DNA of 8,899 bases from Acidaminobacter sp. GTDB lineage: Bacteria > Bacillota_A > Clostridia > Peptostreptococcales > Acidaminobacteraceae. Made by a program: the position numbers and the translations under genes. The stretch covers positions 1 to 8,899 of the forward strand of contig WXFH01000220.1 in assembly GCA_009881125.1 (NCBI GenBank). Direction: 5' to 3'. Below the pieces are notes generated by a model. The model worked only from the letters and a program-made list of their open reading frames with translations. It had not been told where the DNA came from and searched no databases. Of the stretch, positions 1 through 6,326 are shown in pieces. Numbering within the stretch: position 1 is the stretch's first letter; each line of letters opens with the position of its first letter.

Positions 1-1
1 C

Positions 2-73
2 AACATTAATCCAAGAATCCTTAAAATGATTGAATGGACGGGGTTTGATCCAAGAATCTATCTGGATAATTAA
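2..73 (+). CDS. 3' end of an unidentified protein-coding gene (partial)
   Basis: An open frame enters from the left edge and ends at TAA (71-73). It gives 23 residues that end in WTGFDPRIYLDN. The residue mix and codon use look like real protein, and it runs convergently toward the corrinoid-protein gene. I do not recognise the family from so short a tail. It could belong to the same methyl-transfer locus (for example a substrate methyltransferase or transporter), but nothing visible proves this. Its 5' part lies outside the window. Confidence 0.55.
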   Translation, partial: NINPRILKMIEWTGFDPRIYLDN

Positions 74-198
74 AACTCAAATGGTGTTAAATACAATTGG
101 TGTTTTCTGACATGCGGATAACGGGCTAAAATACGTCTTTTGTTAATACTTAATCGCAAGGAGCAAAAGCTTTTCGTTTTTCCGCTTCAACTAACACA

Positions 199-277
199 GT
201 GTGAACGCAAAACCATCTCACACCTAAATGCGAACATCCACGCAGCTTCGATCCGAAGAGCCACATGGATGTTCATT
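199..277. other. Hairpin cluster in the convergent intergenic region
   Basis: The gene-free stretch 74-301 lies between two converging genes. It holds a nested stem-loop. The outer arms GAACATCCA (232-240) and TGGATGTTC (266-274) are perfect complements, extendable by AATG/CATT with a small bulge. Inside is a second perfect stem, CTTCG (246-250) and CGAAG (254-258), with a 3-nt loop. A smaller inverted repeat, GTGTGA (199-204) and TCACAC (218-223), lies next to it. There is no good U-tract, so this may be a bidirectional transcription-end or mRNA-stabilising structure, or an interspersed repeat. Both readings are inference. Confidence 0.4.
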
Positions 278-301
278 GCCACATTCCTGGAGAATTGCAG
301 T

Positions 302-943
302 TTAGCTTATTTTTTCTAGAATCATTTTCTTCGCAGCTTCAGCGGCAGTCGAAGCATCCGGCGCGTAGCAATCGGCACCAATCTCTTTGGCAAAATTATT
401 GTTAAGTGGCGCACCACCAACCATAACTATGTATTTGTTTCTTAGATTTCTGTTTTCCAGGTCACTGAGTACATCTTTCATATTGCCCATAGTCGATGTC
501 AATAGTGCTGACATTGCAATAACATCCGCGCCATACTCTTCAGCTTTGTCTCCAAATACTTCAGGTGCGACGTCAATTCCAATATCGATGACCTCCAGGC
601 CAGCGCCTTTCATCATCATAATTACAAGATTCTTTCCAATGTCATGCAAGTCTCCCTGAACTGTGCCCACCACCACTTTGCCTATTGGCTTTACACCTGA
701 TTCCGCAAGCAATGGTTCGAGCACCTTCATCCCAACATTCATGGCTCGCGCTGCAACCAATACTTCTGGTACGTAAACATCATTGTTTTTGAACTTGACG
801 CCAATGACGTTCATACCTGCCAGCAATCCATCATTCAAAATTTCACTTGCCGTCAATTTCTCTGCTACAGCTTGTGAAACCAGTTCCTGAACCTTTTTAG
901 CATTTCCCTTTTGAACCATTTCAGAAATATTTTCCAACAACAT
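302..943 (-). CDS. Corrinoid (B12)-binding methyl carrier protein, MtaC/MtgC-like
   Basis: This is the cytoplasmic methyl carrier of a corrinoid methyltransferase system. It takes a methyl group from a substrate-specific methyltransferase on Co(I) and gives it to a second methyltransferase. The N-terminal half (about residues 1-85) is the helical B12-binding cap, including DGLLAGMNVIGVKF and VYVPEVLVAARAM. The C-terminal half is the Rossmann-like B12 domain, with DLHDIG at 98-103 (His100 is the lower cobalt ligand), SALLTSTM at 145-152 and GGAPLN at 176-181. At 213 aa the length is normal. I chose ATG at 943: the minus strand has AAGGGAG (952-958) 8 nt upstream, and the alternative GTG at 952 overlaps that SD, so the 216-aa form is less likely. 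It lies downstream of, and on the same strand as, the PocR/AraC regulator, with a gap of about 220 bp that has its own promoter-like elements. The family is certain; the methyl donor is unknown. Confidence 0.95.
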   Translation of the reverse strand: MLLENISEMVQKGNAKKVQELVSQAVAEKLTASEILNDGLLAGMNVIGVKFKNNDVYVPEVLVAARAMNVGMKVLEPLLAESGVKPIGKVVVGTVQGDLHDIGKNLVIMMMKGAGLEVIDIGIDVAPEVFGDKAEEYGADVIAMSALLTSTMGNMKDVLSDLENRNLRNKYIVMVGGAPLNNNFAKEIGADCYAPDASTAAEAAKKMILEKIS

Positions 944-985
944 GTCCTTCACTCCCTTAAAGTCTTTTTTATTTAAGTACGCATG

Positions 986-1034
986 GCCTCAGCGACATGA
1001 TCAAACCGGAAGCCGAATAGCATCAGACCGAGGC
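986..1034 (-). other. Imperfect stem-loop in the corrinoid-gene leader
   Basis: In the predicted 5' leader of the corrinoid gene, GCCTC (986-990) can pair with GAGGC (1030-1034). TGAT (998-1001) can pair with ATCA (1022-1025), with an internal loop between the two helices, and a short CGG/CCG hairpin can form at the tip. I saw no cobalamin-riboswitch B12 box here. It could be a leader structure affecting mRNA stability, or an attenuated terminator left from the upstream regulator. Support is limited to the pairing. Confidence 0.25.
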
Positions 1035-1057
1035 TCCACCTTGATTATTGTCAGCTT

Positions 1058-1115
1058 ATTATATTGTCTGAATTTTCATCTATTTGTTCACACTGTATCA
1101 AATCTCGTCAAATCT
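1058..1115 (-). promoter_or_regulatory. Promoter of the corrinoid gene with a tandem activator site
   Basis: On the minus strand a perfect TATAAT lies at 1063-1058. At 17-bp spacing the -35 position reads CAAATA, a poor match, as expected for an activator-dependent promoter. Upstream are two perfect copies of TCAAATCT (plus-strand reading), at 1098-1105 and 1108-1115, spaced exactly 10 bp. From a start near 1051 they sit at about -48 to -65. Tandem half-sites one helical turn apart suit an AraC-family activator such as the PocR regulator encoded just upstream. The leader would be roughly 108 nt. The site is visible; the binding protein is inferred. Confidence 0.5.
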
Positions 1116-1167
1116 GTTTTGCATTATTTTTTAATTTATCACAATAATATTTGATGTTTTTAAATTC

Positions 1168-2433
1168 TTACATTATTTTTCCGTGCCTCAAGCGATATTT
1201 TCCGGGTGAGGTACCGGTATTTTTTTTGAATACCCTCGAGAAATAACTTTGATCTTCATACCCCACCAGCTCACTTATTTCAACAATCGTAAATTCATTC
1301 TCCAAGAGCAATTTTTTCGCCTGTTCGATTCGCAAGTGATTGAGGTAGGCGTTGAAACTCACCTTCAATTCAGATTTGAAAATCGTGGAAAAATATGACG
1401 AACTATGGTTTACATAGGCAGCGACCTCTTCCAGAGTAATCTTCTTTTGAAAATTCTTTTGCAGAAAATCAACTGCTTTCAATATGACTTGAGGATGCTT
1501 AAGATCATTCTGATCAAAAACTTGTTCAATAAAATGAAGCATGATATGAAATAGCCAAGCGGACAACTCTGCGACAGTTTTGAAGTCATTGATTTGACTC
1601 AGGTATTTATATTTTAAACCGAATATTTTTTCAAGCCCGGCACCGCCTTCCAAAGCAGCCCTTGATAATAGGACCACCAGCTCAAGCACTCGGCCTTTAG
1701 CAATTTCAAAATCGTGATTTGAATAGGACGCAATATACAGCAGAATCTCATCCAAAAGACGCTGTGCCTGGACTTTATTGCCAGATGAAATGAAGGCAAG
1801 AAGCTGACGTTCTTTTTCAATAGGGTAAGCTTCCGCTTCTTCTCCCCCACCCATCGTATTGAGATATTTGAGGTATTTTGAAATATCTCGGCCAAGTGCA
1901 GTTTCGTCTTTTACATAATGGACCTGATCCATTCCGTTTATAGAAACGCAGACAGCGGACAACATATGACTGAGCGCTGTAACGCGTTCAGCCGGAATCT
2001 GAGGAATATGCTGAATCCCATTGTTTATAAGTGGGATTTGTTTGCTTTTTATTAGAAATTTATCTATTAACTCCTCAAAAACAAATTCCTCATGGCTGTT
2101 CAACAAAACCGGTCCACCGACGACCACTGCAAACAGTCCCCCTTCACTATAAACAGGAGAAGCAAAATTCACTAGTCCCACAGGGCAGTAAAAGACATAT
2201 TCGCCGTCAAATCTTTCAGACTGCCGCCCGCTATATAACAGCGACTTTCCGCATTCAACATTAATCTGGGTGATTTCAGACAAAATCTCGCAAAGATTAC
2301 ATGCAGGACTTATTGACTGTTCCGATTCATCCAAAAAAATCGCTCGGCACCCAACGCCCGTCGCCATTGAAAATTGTCTGGTTTTCTCAGTCAATACCTG
2401 TTTACACTTCAGCGCTGCTATTGAACTCCCCAT
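1168..2433 (-). CDS. PocR-domain AraC-family transcriptional regulator
   Basis: This is a 421-aa cytoplasmic DNA-binding regulator. Residues about 15-175 resemble the PocR ligand-sensing domain: FSMATGVGCRAIF, a Cys pair at C45 and C48 (ACNLC), C61 in VECGKSL, and FYCPVGLVNFASPV with C83. Residues about 205-305 form a helical linker. The C-terminal 315-417 is the two-helix-turn-helix AraC domain, with ITLEEVAAYVNHSSSYFSTIFK and then IVEISELVGYEDQSYFSRVFKK and TGTSPGKYR. ATG at 2433 is preceded by a strong GGAGGA SD. PocR-domain proteins control the propanediol/cobalamin regulon in enterics and often sit beside methyltransferase genes in anaerobes. Here it is divergent from the MT2-metF-etfBA cluster and upstream of the corrinoid gene, so it probably activates one or both. 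The ligand (methylated substrate, its product or a corrinoid-related signal) cannot be read from sequence. Confidence 0.93.
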   Translation of the reverse strand: MGSSIAALKCKQVLTEKTRQFSMATGVGCRAIFLDESEQSISPACNLCEILSEITQINVECGKSLLYSGRQSERFDGEYVFYCPVGLVNFASPVYSEGGLFAVVVGGPVLLNSHEEFVFEELIDKFLIKSKQIPLINNGIQHIPQIPAERVTALSHMLSAVCVSINGMDQVHYVKDETALGRDISKYLKYLNTMGGGEEAEAYPIEKERQLLAFISSGNKVQAQRLLDEILLYIASYSNHDFEIAKGRVLELVVLLSRAALEGGAGLEKIFGLKYKYLSQINDFKTVAELSAWLFHIMLHFIEQVFDQNDLKHPQVILKAVDFLQKNFQKKITLEEVAAYVNHSSSYFSTIFKSELKVSFNAYLNHLRIEQAKKLLLENEFTIVEISELVGYEDQSYFSRVFKKNTGTSPGKYRLRHGKIM

Positions 2434-2472
2434 AATCTTCCTCCTGACAAACTTTTCAAAGCGTTCACCGTT

Positions 2473-2488
2473 TGATTATTTCGAATCA
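2473..2488. promoter_or_regulatory. Short inverted repeat in the regulator/methyltransferase divergent region
   Basis: TGATT (2473-2477) and AATCA (2484-2488) are perfect inverted arms around a 6-nt centre. They lie 40-55 bp upstream of the PocR regulator start, where an autoregulatory operator might be expected. The region is AT-rich, so chance is a real alternative. I could not find a convincing -35/-10 pair for the regulator. Confidence 0.2.
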
Positions 2489-2595
2489 TTTATGTATTCC
2501 GAAAATTTTTAACATTATTTATCACTTTTTAAAAGATGGATTGCCGGCGTATCAGTAAAATGGGCTTAACCTGTTATAGCACTCCAGGCAGTCAG

Positions 2596-2640
2596 AAAGT
2601 TATCGCTTAAAGTCATCGACATGACATAACAGACTATTAT
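2596..2640 (+). promoter_or_regulatory. Candidate activator site and promoter of the methyltransferase-metF-etfBA cluster
   Basis: A direct repeat, AAAGTTATCG (2596-2605) and AAAGTCATCG (2609-2618), matches at 9 of 10 bases with 13-bp spacing. GTTATAGC at 2573-2580 is a further partial copy, 26 bp before GTTATCGC (2599-2606). The second copy also begins an inverted repeat, GTCAT (2612-2616) and ATGAC (2621-2625). A -10-like TATTAT lies at 2635-2640 with no good -35. The repeats would overlap the -35 position, a layout common for AraC-type activators. The leader would then be very short, so the promoter call is weak. Confidence 0.35.
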
Positions 2641-2663
2641 TGGAAAAATCGAGGAGGACTGAC

Positions 2664-3464
2664 ATGATCATTATTGGAGAAAAAATCAATAGTACTTTAA
2701 AAGCCATTCGACCTGCCATGGAATCTCGCGATCATTCAACCATTCAGGAACTTGCCATACGCCAGAGAGATGCGGGCGCCGCCTATATTGACGTAAACGC
2801 CGGCATGTTCCACAACAATGAACCAGAAGTTCTGGAATGGCTGATTCATACAATACAGGAAGTCTGTGATACTCCATTTTCAATTGATTCTCCAAGCGCA
2901 AACGGTATTTTATCAGGTCTGAAAGCAAATCGAAATTCGAAACCCATTATTAATTCAATCACTGGGGAAAAGGACAGATTTAATACCATCCTGCCGCTCG
3001 TGGCTGAATATAAAACAGGTGTTGTGGCATTATGCATGGACGATCGTGGAATGCCGGAAACTGTTCACGAGCGATTCGAGGTTGCAGAAACCCTGATTAA
3101 AAATTTGACCAGAGAAGGCATTCCGCTGGATGATATCTACATTGATCCACTTGTCAGACCAATCGGAACCGGTTCTCATTATGGGATGCTTGCTATTGAA
3201 ACGATCCGAAATGTAAAGAACGCCTATCCCGAAGTACATATTGCCTGCGGTCTGAGTAACGTATCGTTTGGTATTCCTGCTCGAAAAATAATGAATCAAA
3301 CCTTTCTGGTCGCTGCAATGGCAGCCGGTATGGATGGCGCTATTTTGGATCCGCTTGACAAAAAACTCATGGCTTATTTGTACGCAACTGAAGCTCTTCT
3401 CGGTAGAGATGAGTACTGCCTGAATTACCTCGATAAATTCCGCCAGGGTGAACTCGAATTCTAG
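2664..3464 (+). CDS. Methyltetrahydrofolate:corrinoid protein methyltransferase (MtgA/AcsE-like)
   Basis: This soluble enzyme of the pterin-binding (DHPS-like TIM barrel) family moves a methyl group between a methylcorrinoid protein and tetrahydrofolate. Motifs in order are IIGEKINST (residues 2-10), YIDVNAG, FSIDSPS, IINSITGEKDR, YIDPLVRPIGT and GLSNVSFGIPARKIMNQTF, followed by AAGMDGAILDP. They match the pterin-site Asp and Asn residues of AcsE. At 266 aa it is close to AcsE (262 aa). I chose ATG 2664 because GAGGAGG (2651-2657) lies 6 nt upstream. The in-frame TTG at 2640 would put the SD inside the gene. It is first in a plus-strand cluster with metF and etfBA and divergent from the PocR regulator. 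The most likely role is MT2, methyl transfer from the carrier at 302-943 to THF. Without the acetyl-CoA synthase genes nearby, a Wood-Ljungdahl AcsE role is less likely. Confidence 0.93.
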   Translation: MIIIGEKINSTLKAIRPAMESRDHSTIQELAIRQRDAGAAYIDVNAGMFHNNEPEVLEWLIHTIQEVCDTPFSIDSPSANGILSGLKANRNSKPIINSITGEKDRFNTILPLVAEYKTGVVALCMDDRGMPETVHERFEVAETLIKNLTREGIPLDDIYIDPLVRPIGTGSHYGMLAIETIRNVKNAYPEVHIACGLSNVSFGIPARKIMNQTFLVAAMAAGMDGAILDPLDKKLMAYLYATEALLGRDEYCLNYLDKFRQGELEF

Positions 3465-3565
3465 CCGTCAATTTCATTGATTATGCAAAAGGATCCGCTA
3501 GCGAAACCCGGCCAAGTTATTCCGAGTGATCTTTACTTCTTAGGTCGAAAGGACTGATATCCGAA

Positions 3566-4363
3566 ATGCTGCATCATATTGAAAATAGAATCTATCATGT
3601 TGAAATTCTTCCGCCTAAACAGGATACCGAAAAACTAACAGCAGATCTTGCCCTTTTCGCGGATAAATACAACAAAGCCTTAGAAATTGGTTCATGCATC
3701 TGTCTGACGGACAACGCTATGGGGAATTTGGCGTTTCAAGGCACTGAAGTCATAGAAGAACTTGAGCTGCCGGTAAAATCTGATCAAGTCATGATCCATC
3801 TGAACACTTTTCATACCCTCGAAGACTTGAAAAATATTTTGAATAAATGTAAAGCCTTAGGTATCAAATATCTTTTAGTCATCAGTGGTGACGGTTCTGA
3901 CCGACTTCCAAAATTACAAGCCGCAGATCTCAATTTAACTGACACCACAACGGTAACTTCTGTGGAATTGCTAAGCTACATTCACCGTGAATATCCAAAT
4001 GAGTTTATACTGGGCGTTGCTTTCAATCCCTATGAACCTGCTGAGCATGAATTTCATAAATTGGAAAGGAAATTGAAAGCTGGTGCAGCATTTATTGTGA
4101 CCCAACCTGTGATCGAATCAAATGAAATTATTAATCAATTATTGAATCTTTATCCTGCCATTCCGGTTGTTATTGAAGCCTGGATGAGCAAGAAGCTGCA
4201 TCTTCTATCTGAAGCTGTAGGTTACGAGATCCCGGAAAATACTGAGTTTGATCCCATTGAAACTTTGAAAATGCTGCATAAAATTTATCCGAACTGCGGC
4301 GTCTACCTTTCTCTTCTTAGCTTTAAAACTCAGTTTGATCTGCTCAGCGAAACATGGATCTGA
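3566..4363 (+). CDS. metF: Short MetF-type methylene-tetrahydrofolate reductase
   Basis: This is a flavin-dependent TIM-barrel enzyme interconverting methylene-THF and methyl-THF. The fold is shown by VEILPPK (residues 12-18), LLVISGDGSD (103-112), FNPYEPAEHEFHKLERKLKAGAAFIVTQP as a segment at 153-181, and EIPENTEFDP near the C-terminus. Residues matching the E. coli catalytic set appear kept: E13 (E28), D109 (D120) and Q180 (Q183). At 265 aa it is shorter than typical MetF (about 290), with no fused MetV-like zinc domain, and no metV lies nearby. The start has only a weak SD (AAAGGA, about 12 nt upstream), and a 101-nt gap follows the methyltransferase gene. EtfB starts 19 nt after the stop. 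The context suggests oxidation of methyl-THF made by the upstream enzyme, with electrons passed to Etf. The family is clear; direction and electron partner are inferred. Confidence 0.88.
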   Translation: MLHHIENRIYHVEILPPKQDTEKLTADLALFADKYNKALEIGSCICLTDNAMGNLAFQGTEVIEELELPVKSDQVMIHLNTFHTLEDLKNILNKCKALGIKYLLVISGDGSDRLPKLQAADLNLTDTTTVTSVELLSYIHREYPNEFILGVAFNPYEPAEHEFHKLERKLKAGAAFIVTQPVIESNEIINQLLNLYPAIPVVIEAWMSKKLHLLSEAVGYEIPENTEFDPIETLKMLHKIYPNCGVYLSLLSFKTQFDLLSETWI

Positions 4364-4382
4364 TGCACGAGGAGGAATACCA

Positions 4383-5171
4383 ATGAAAATAGTGGTCTGC
4401 ATTAAACAGGTTCCTGCAACCAACGAAGCCAAAATTGATCCTGAAACCAAACGAATTTTACGCGAAGATGTTAAAGCTATATTAAATCCATTTGACCATT
4501 ACGCCATAGAAGAAGCGATCCGACTGAGAAATAAATTCGGCGGCGAAGTCATTGCGCTTTCGATGGGTCCGGACAAAGCGGTGCGCGTGCTTCGCGAAGC
4601 TATTTCAATGGGGGCGGATCACGCTGTTCTTCTTAACGACAGAGCATTTGGGGGTTCAGATACTTGGGCGACCAGTTATGCACTGGCAAAAGCCATTAAG
4701 AAAATTGGTCAAGTAGATTTAGTGCTTTGCGGCAAACAGGCAATCGACGGTGACACTGCACAAGTAGGACCCGGTATTGCTGCTCATCTGAATTGGATGC
4801 AAGCTACCTACGTTATGGAAATTAATATTTTAAGCCCGCATCAAATGAGGGTAAAACGAATGAATGAAATGGGTTATGATATATGCCTTCTTGAAACACC
4901 TGCCGTTCTGTCGGTAGTCAAGGGCATCAATACGCCGCGAGTTCCGACACTCAAAGGCAGAATTGCATCCGACCGCTATGAGGTTCCGGTTTGGACTCCG
5001 GCTGATCTGGATGCAAATATTGATAATCTGGGACTAAATGGTTCTCCTACTCGCGTTGTTAAAACACAACCCCCAGCACCAAGAGAAAATATTACAAAAA
5101 TAATTGAAGGTGCCCCTCAGATCTGCGCACAGTCTCTAATTAATGAATTACGCCTTCGCAATTTATTGTGA
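4383..5171 (+). CDS. etfB: Electron transfer flavoprotein beta subunit
   Basis: This is the small subunit of the heterodimeric Etf, which carries electrons between flavoenzymes in the cytoplasm. It is 262 aa, the usual length. The N-terminus MKIVVCIKQVP is typical, followed by NPFDHYAIEEAIRLR (35-49), ALSMGP, and the nucleotide-binding stretch LCGKQAIDGDTAQVGPG (115-131). The DGDTAQVGP form resembles clostridial Etfs, many of which bifurcate, rather than the DDDxNQTGQ form of mitochondrial Etf, where AMP is bound. ATG 4383 is chosen because GAGGAGGA (4369-4376) precedes it. An upstream in-frame ATG at 4335 overlaps metF and has no such site. It is followed by etfA after 15 nt, so the subunits are co-translated in one operon with metF. 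No acyl-CoA dehydrogenase is adjacent, which makes MetF the likely redox partner (inference). Confidence 0.94.
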   Translation: MKIVVCIKQVPATNEAKIDPETKRILREDVKAILNPFDHYAIEEAIRLRNKFGGEVIALSMGPDKAVRVLREAISMGADHAVLLNDRAFGGSDTWATSYALAKAIKKIGQVDLVLCGKQAIDGDTAQVGPGIAAHLNWMQATYVMEINILSPHQMRVKRMNEMGYDICLLETPAVLSVVKGINTPRVPTLKGRIASDRYEVPVWTPADLDANIDNLGLNGSPTRVVKTQPPAPRENITKIIEGAPQICAQSLINELRLRNLL

Positions 5172-5186
5172 TCGGAGGATCCCCTA

Positions 5187-6206
5187 ATGAGAATTAACGA
5201 AACAGATAAACTTGACTTCAGAAATGTCTGGGTAGTTGCCGACTTACTCGTCGGGAAAATTCAATCTGTCACCCATGAATTAATTGGTTCAGCTAGAAAT
5301 TTGGCGGATCTTCGCGGCTCCGAAGTTTGGGTCATTGTCATGGGTGATGCCGTGTCCATTGAAGCATCATCATTATTCGCATACGGCGCGGATTGTGTCG
5401 TTGCAATTGATGATCCTCTCCTAAAAAACTTTGTCGACGAACTGGAAGCTAATCTGCTGACACGACTAATCCAAAAGTATAAGCCCGAAATTGTACTGTG
5501 TGCTGCTACCGCCAGAGGCCGTGCCTTGATTCCACGCGTCTCGGTTATGACCGATTGTGGTTTGACTGCAGATTGTACGGAATTGAGCATCGATCCCGAA
5601 AACGGTGACTTGCTCCAGACCCGTCCTGCTTTCGGAGGCAATATTCTGGCTACGATCCGAAGCTCCAACCATAGGCCCCAGATGGCAAGCGTTCGTCCTC
5701 GAGTCATGATCTCACCAGAACCTGACTTTAGCCGAACAGGTAATGTAATCATAGAATCTATTCAAGAATCTGATCTCTGCAACATCAAACAAGTTGTCGA
5801 AGTTGTTCGAGATTTAGAATATTCTGCGAATATTGCAGATGCAAATATCATTATCGCGGGTGGCAGGGGCATGAAAGGCGCTGAAGGTTTTGAACTGTTG
5901 AAGCAGATGAATGAATACTTTGGTGGCGCAGTTGGTGCAAGCCGCGCTGCAGTTGACGCCGGGTGGATTCCCTATTCTCACCAGGTAGGTCAAACCGGCC
6001 AAACAGTACAAACAAGTGTCTATATTGCTTGTGGCATATCAGGTCAGATCCAGCATCTGGTGGGCATGCAGTCATGCGACCTGATTATTGCCATCGATAA
6101 AAATCCAAATACACCCATGATGCAAATGGCTGATATTGCTGTTGTTGGAGATATTTTTGAGATCGTTCCGGAAATCATCCATGAACTTCGTTCCGCACAG
6201 CCCTAA
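5187..6206 (+). CDS. etfA: Electron transfer flavoprotein alpha subunit
   Basis: This is the large Etf subunit that binds FAD in its C-terminal domain. Residues 12-190 form the N-terminal domain, with VWVVADL, then ATARGRALIPRVSVMTDCGLTADCTEL spread over 107-133. The FAD domain shows GGRGMKG (225-231), SRAAVDAGW (252-260), QVGQTGQTV (266-274), YIACGISGQIQHL (279-291) and NPNTPMMQMADIAVVGD (306-322). The usual QTGKTV Lys is Gln here (Q272), and the following Pro is absent. At 339 aa it has no N-terminal ferredoxin-like [4Fe-4S] extension of the kind seen in CarE and some acetogen EtfA proteins. GGAGG lies about 9 nt before ATG 5187. It is the last gene of the methyltransferase-metF-etfBA cluster. 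FAD binding is confidently predicted; bifurcation is unproven. Confidence 0.94.
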   Translation: MRINETDKLDFRNVWVVADLLVGKIQSVTHELIGSARNLADLRGSEVWVIVMGDAVSIEASSLFAYGADCVVAIDDPLLKNFVDELEANLLTRLIQKYKPEIVLCAATARGRALIPRVSVMTDCGLTADCTELSIDPENGDLLQTRPAFGGNILATIRSSNHRPQMASVRPRVMISPEPDFSRTGNVIIESIQESDLCNIKQVVEVVRDLEYSANIADANIIIAGGRGMKGAEGFELLKQMNEYFGGAVGASRAAVDAGWIPYSHQVGQTGQTVQTSVYIACGISGQIQHLVGMQSCDLIIAIDKNPNTPMMQMADIAVVGDIFEIVPEIIHELRSAQP

Positions 6207-6241
6207 TCAAAGATTCCAGACAAAGAAATTTGCATGTCGTC

Positions 6242-6285
6242 CGGCATAACTTGTCAGTCGTTCTGATCCGGACAAGGCATAGCCG
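6242..6285 (+). terminator. Possible terminator after etfA
   Basis: CGGC (6242-6245) pairs with GCCG (6282-6285), and CTTGTC (6250-6255) pairs with GACAAG (6271-6276). TA pairs lie between them with two mismatches and one bulge, and the loop is 15 nt. The stem lies 36 nt after the etfA stop. A T-rich but broken stretch follows only after about 35 nt, so this is a weak intrinsic terminator or an RNA-end structure. Confidence 0.35.
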
Positions 6286-6326
6286 AGCTAAAACGAATCC
6301 CTCCCCCCTTTCTTATAATTATTTTT

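Noticed and set aside
944..1167. Cobalamin riboswitch upstream of the corrinoid gene
   Set aside because: I looked for the B12 box and the conserved GCAACUGU-like element on the minus strand and found neither.
2640..2663. TTG start at 2640 for the methyltransferase gene
   Set aside because: The strong GAGGAGG site at 2651-2657 would fall inside the coding region. It is placed correctly for ATG 2664, where homology to AcsE begins.
3462..3557. Possible pyrrolysine readthrough of the TAG that ends the MtgA/AcsE-like gene
   Set aside because: The protein already ends at the normal family length, and the 31 sense codons after TAG show no family similarity. Pyrrolysine belongs to MtmB/MtbB/MttB-type enzymes, not to this family.
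4335..4382. Upstream ATG at 4335 for etfB
   Set aside because: It overlaps metF and lacks an SD. EtfB homology begins at MKIVVCIKQVP (4383), after GAGGAGGA.
5261..5752. 163-codon minus-strand open frame inside etfA
   Set aside because: It is antisense to a clearly conserved EtfA frame, with Ser/Arg/Ala-rich shadow composition and no start signals.
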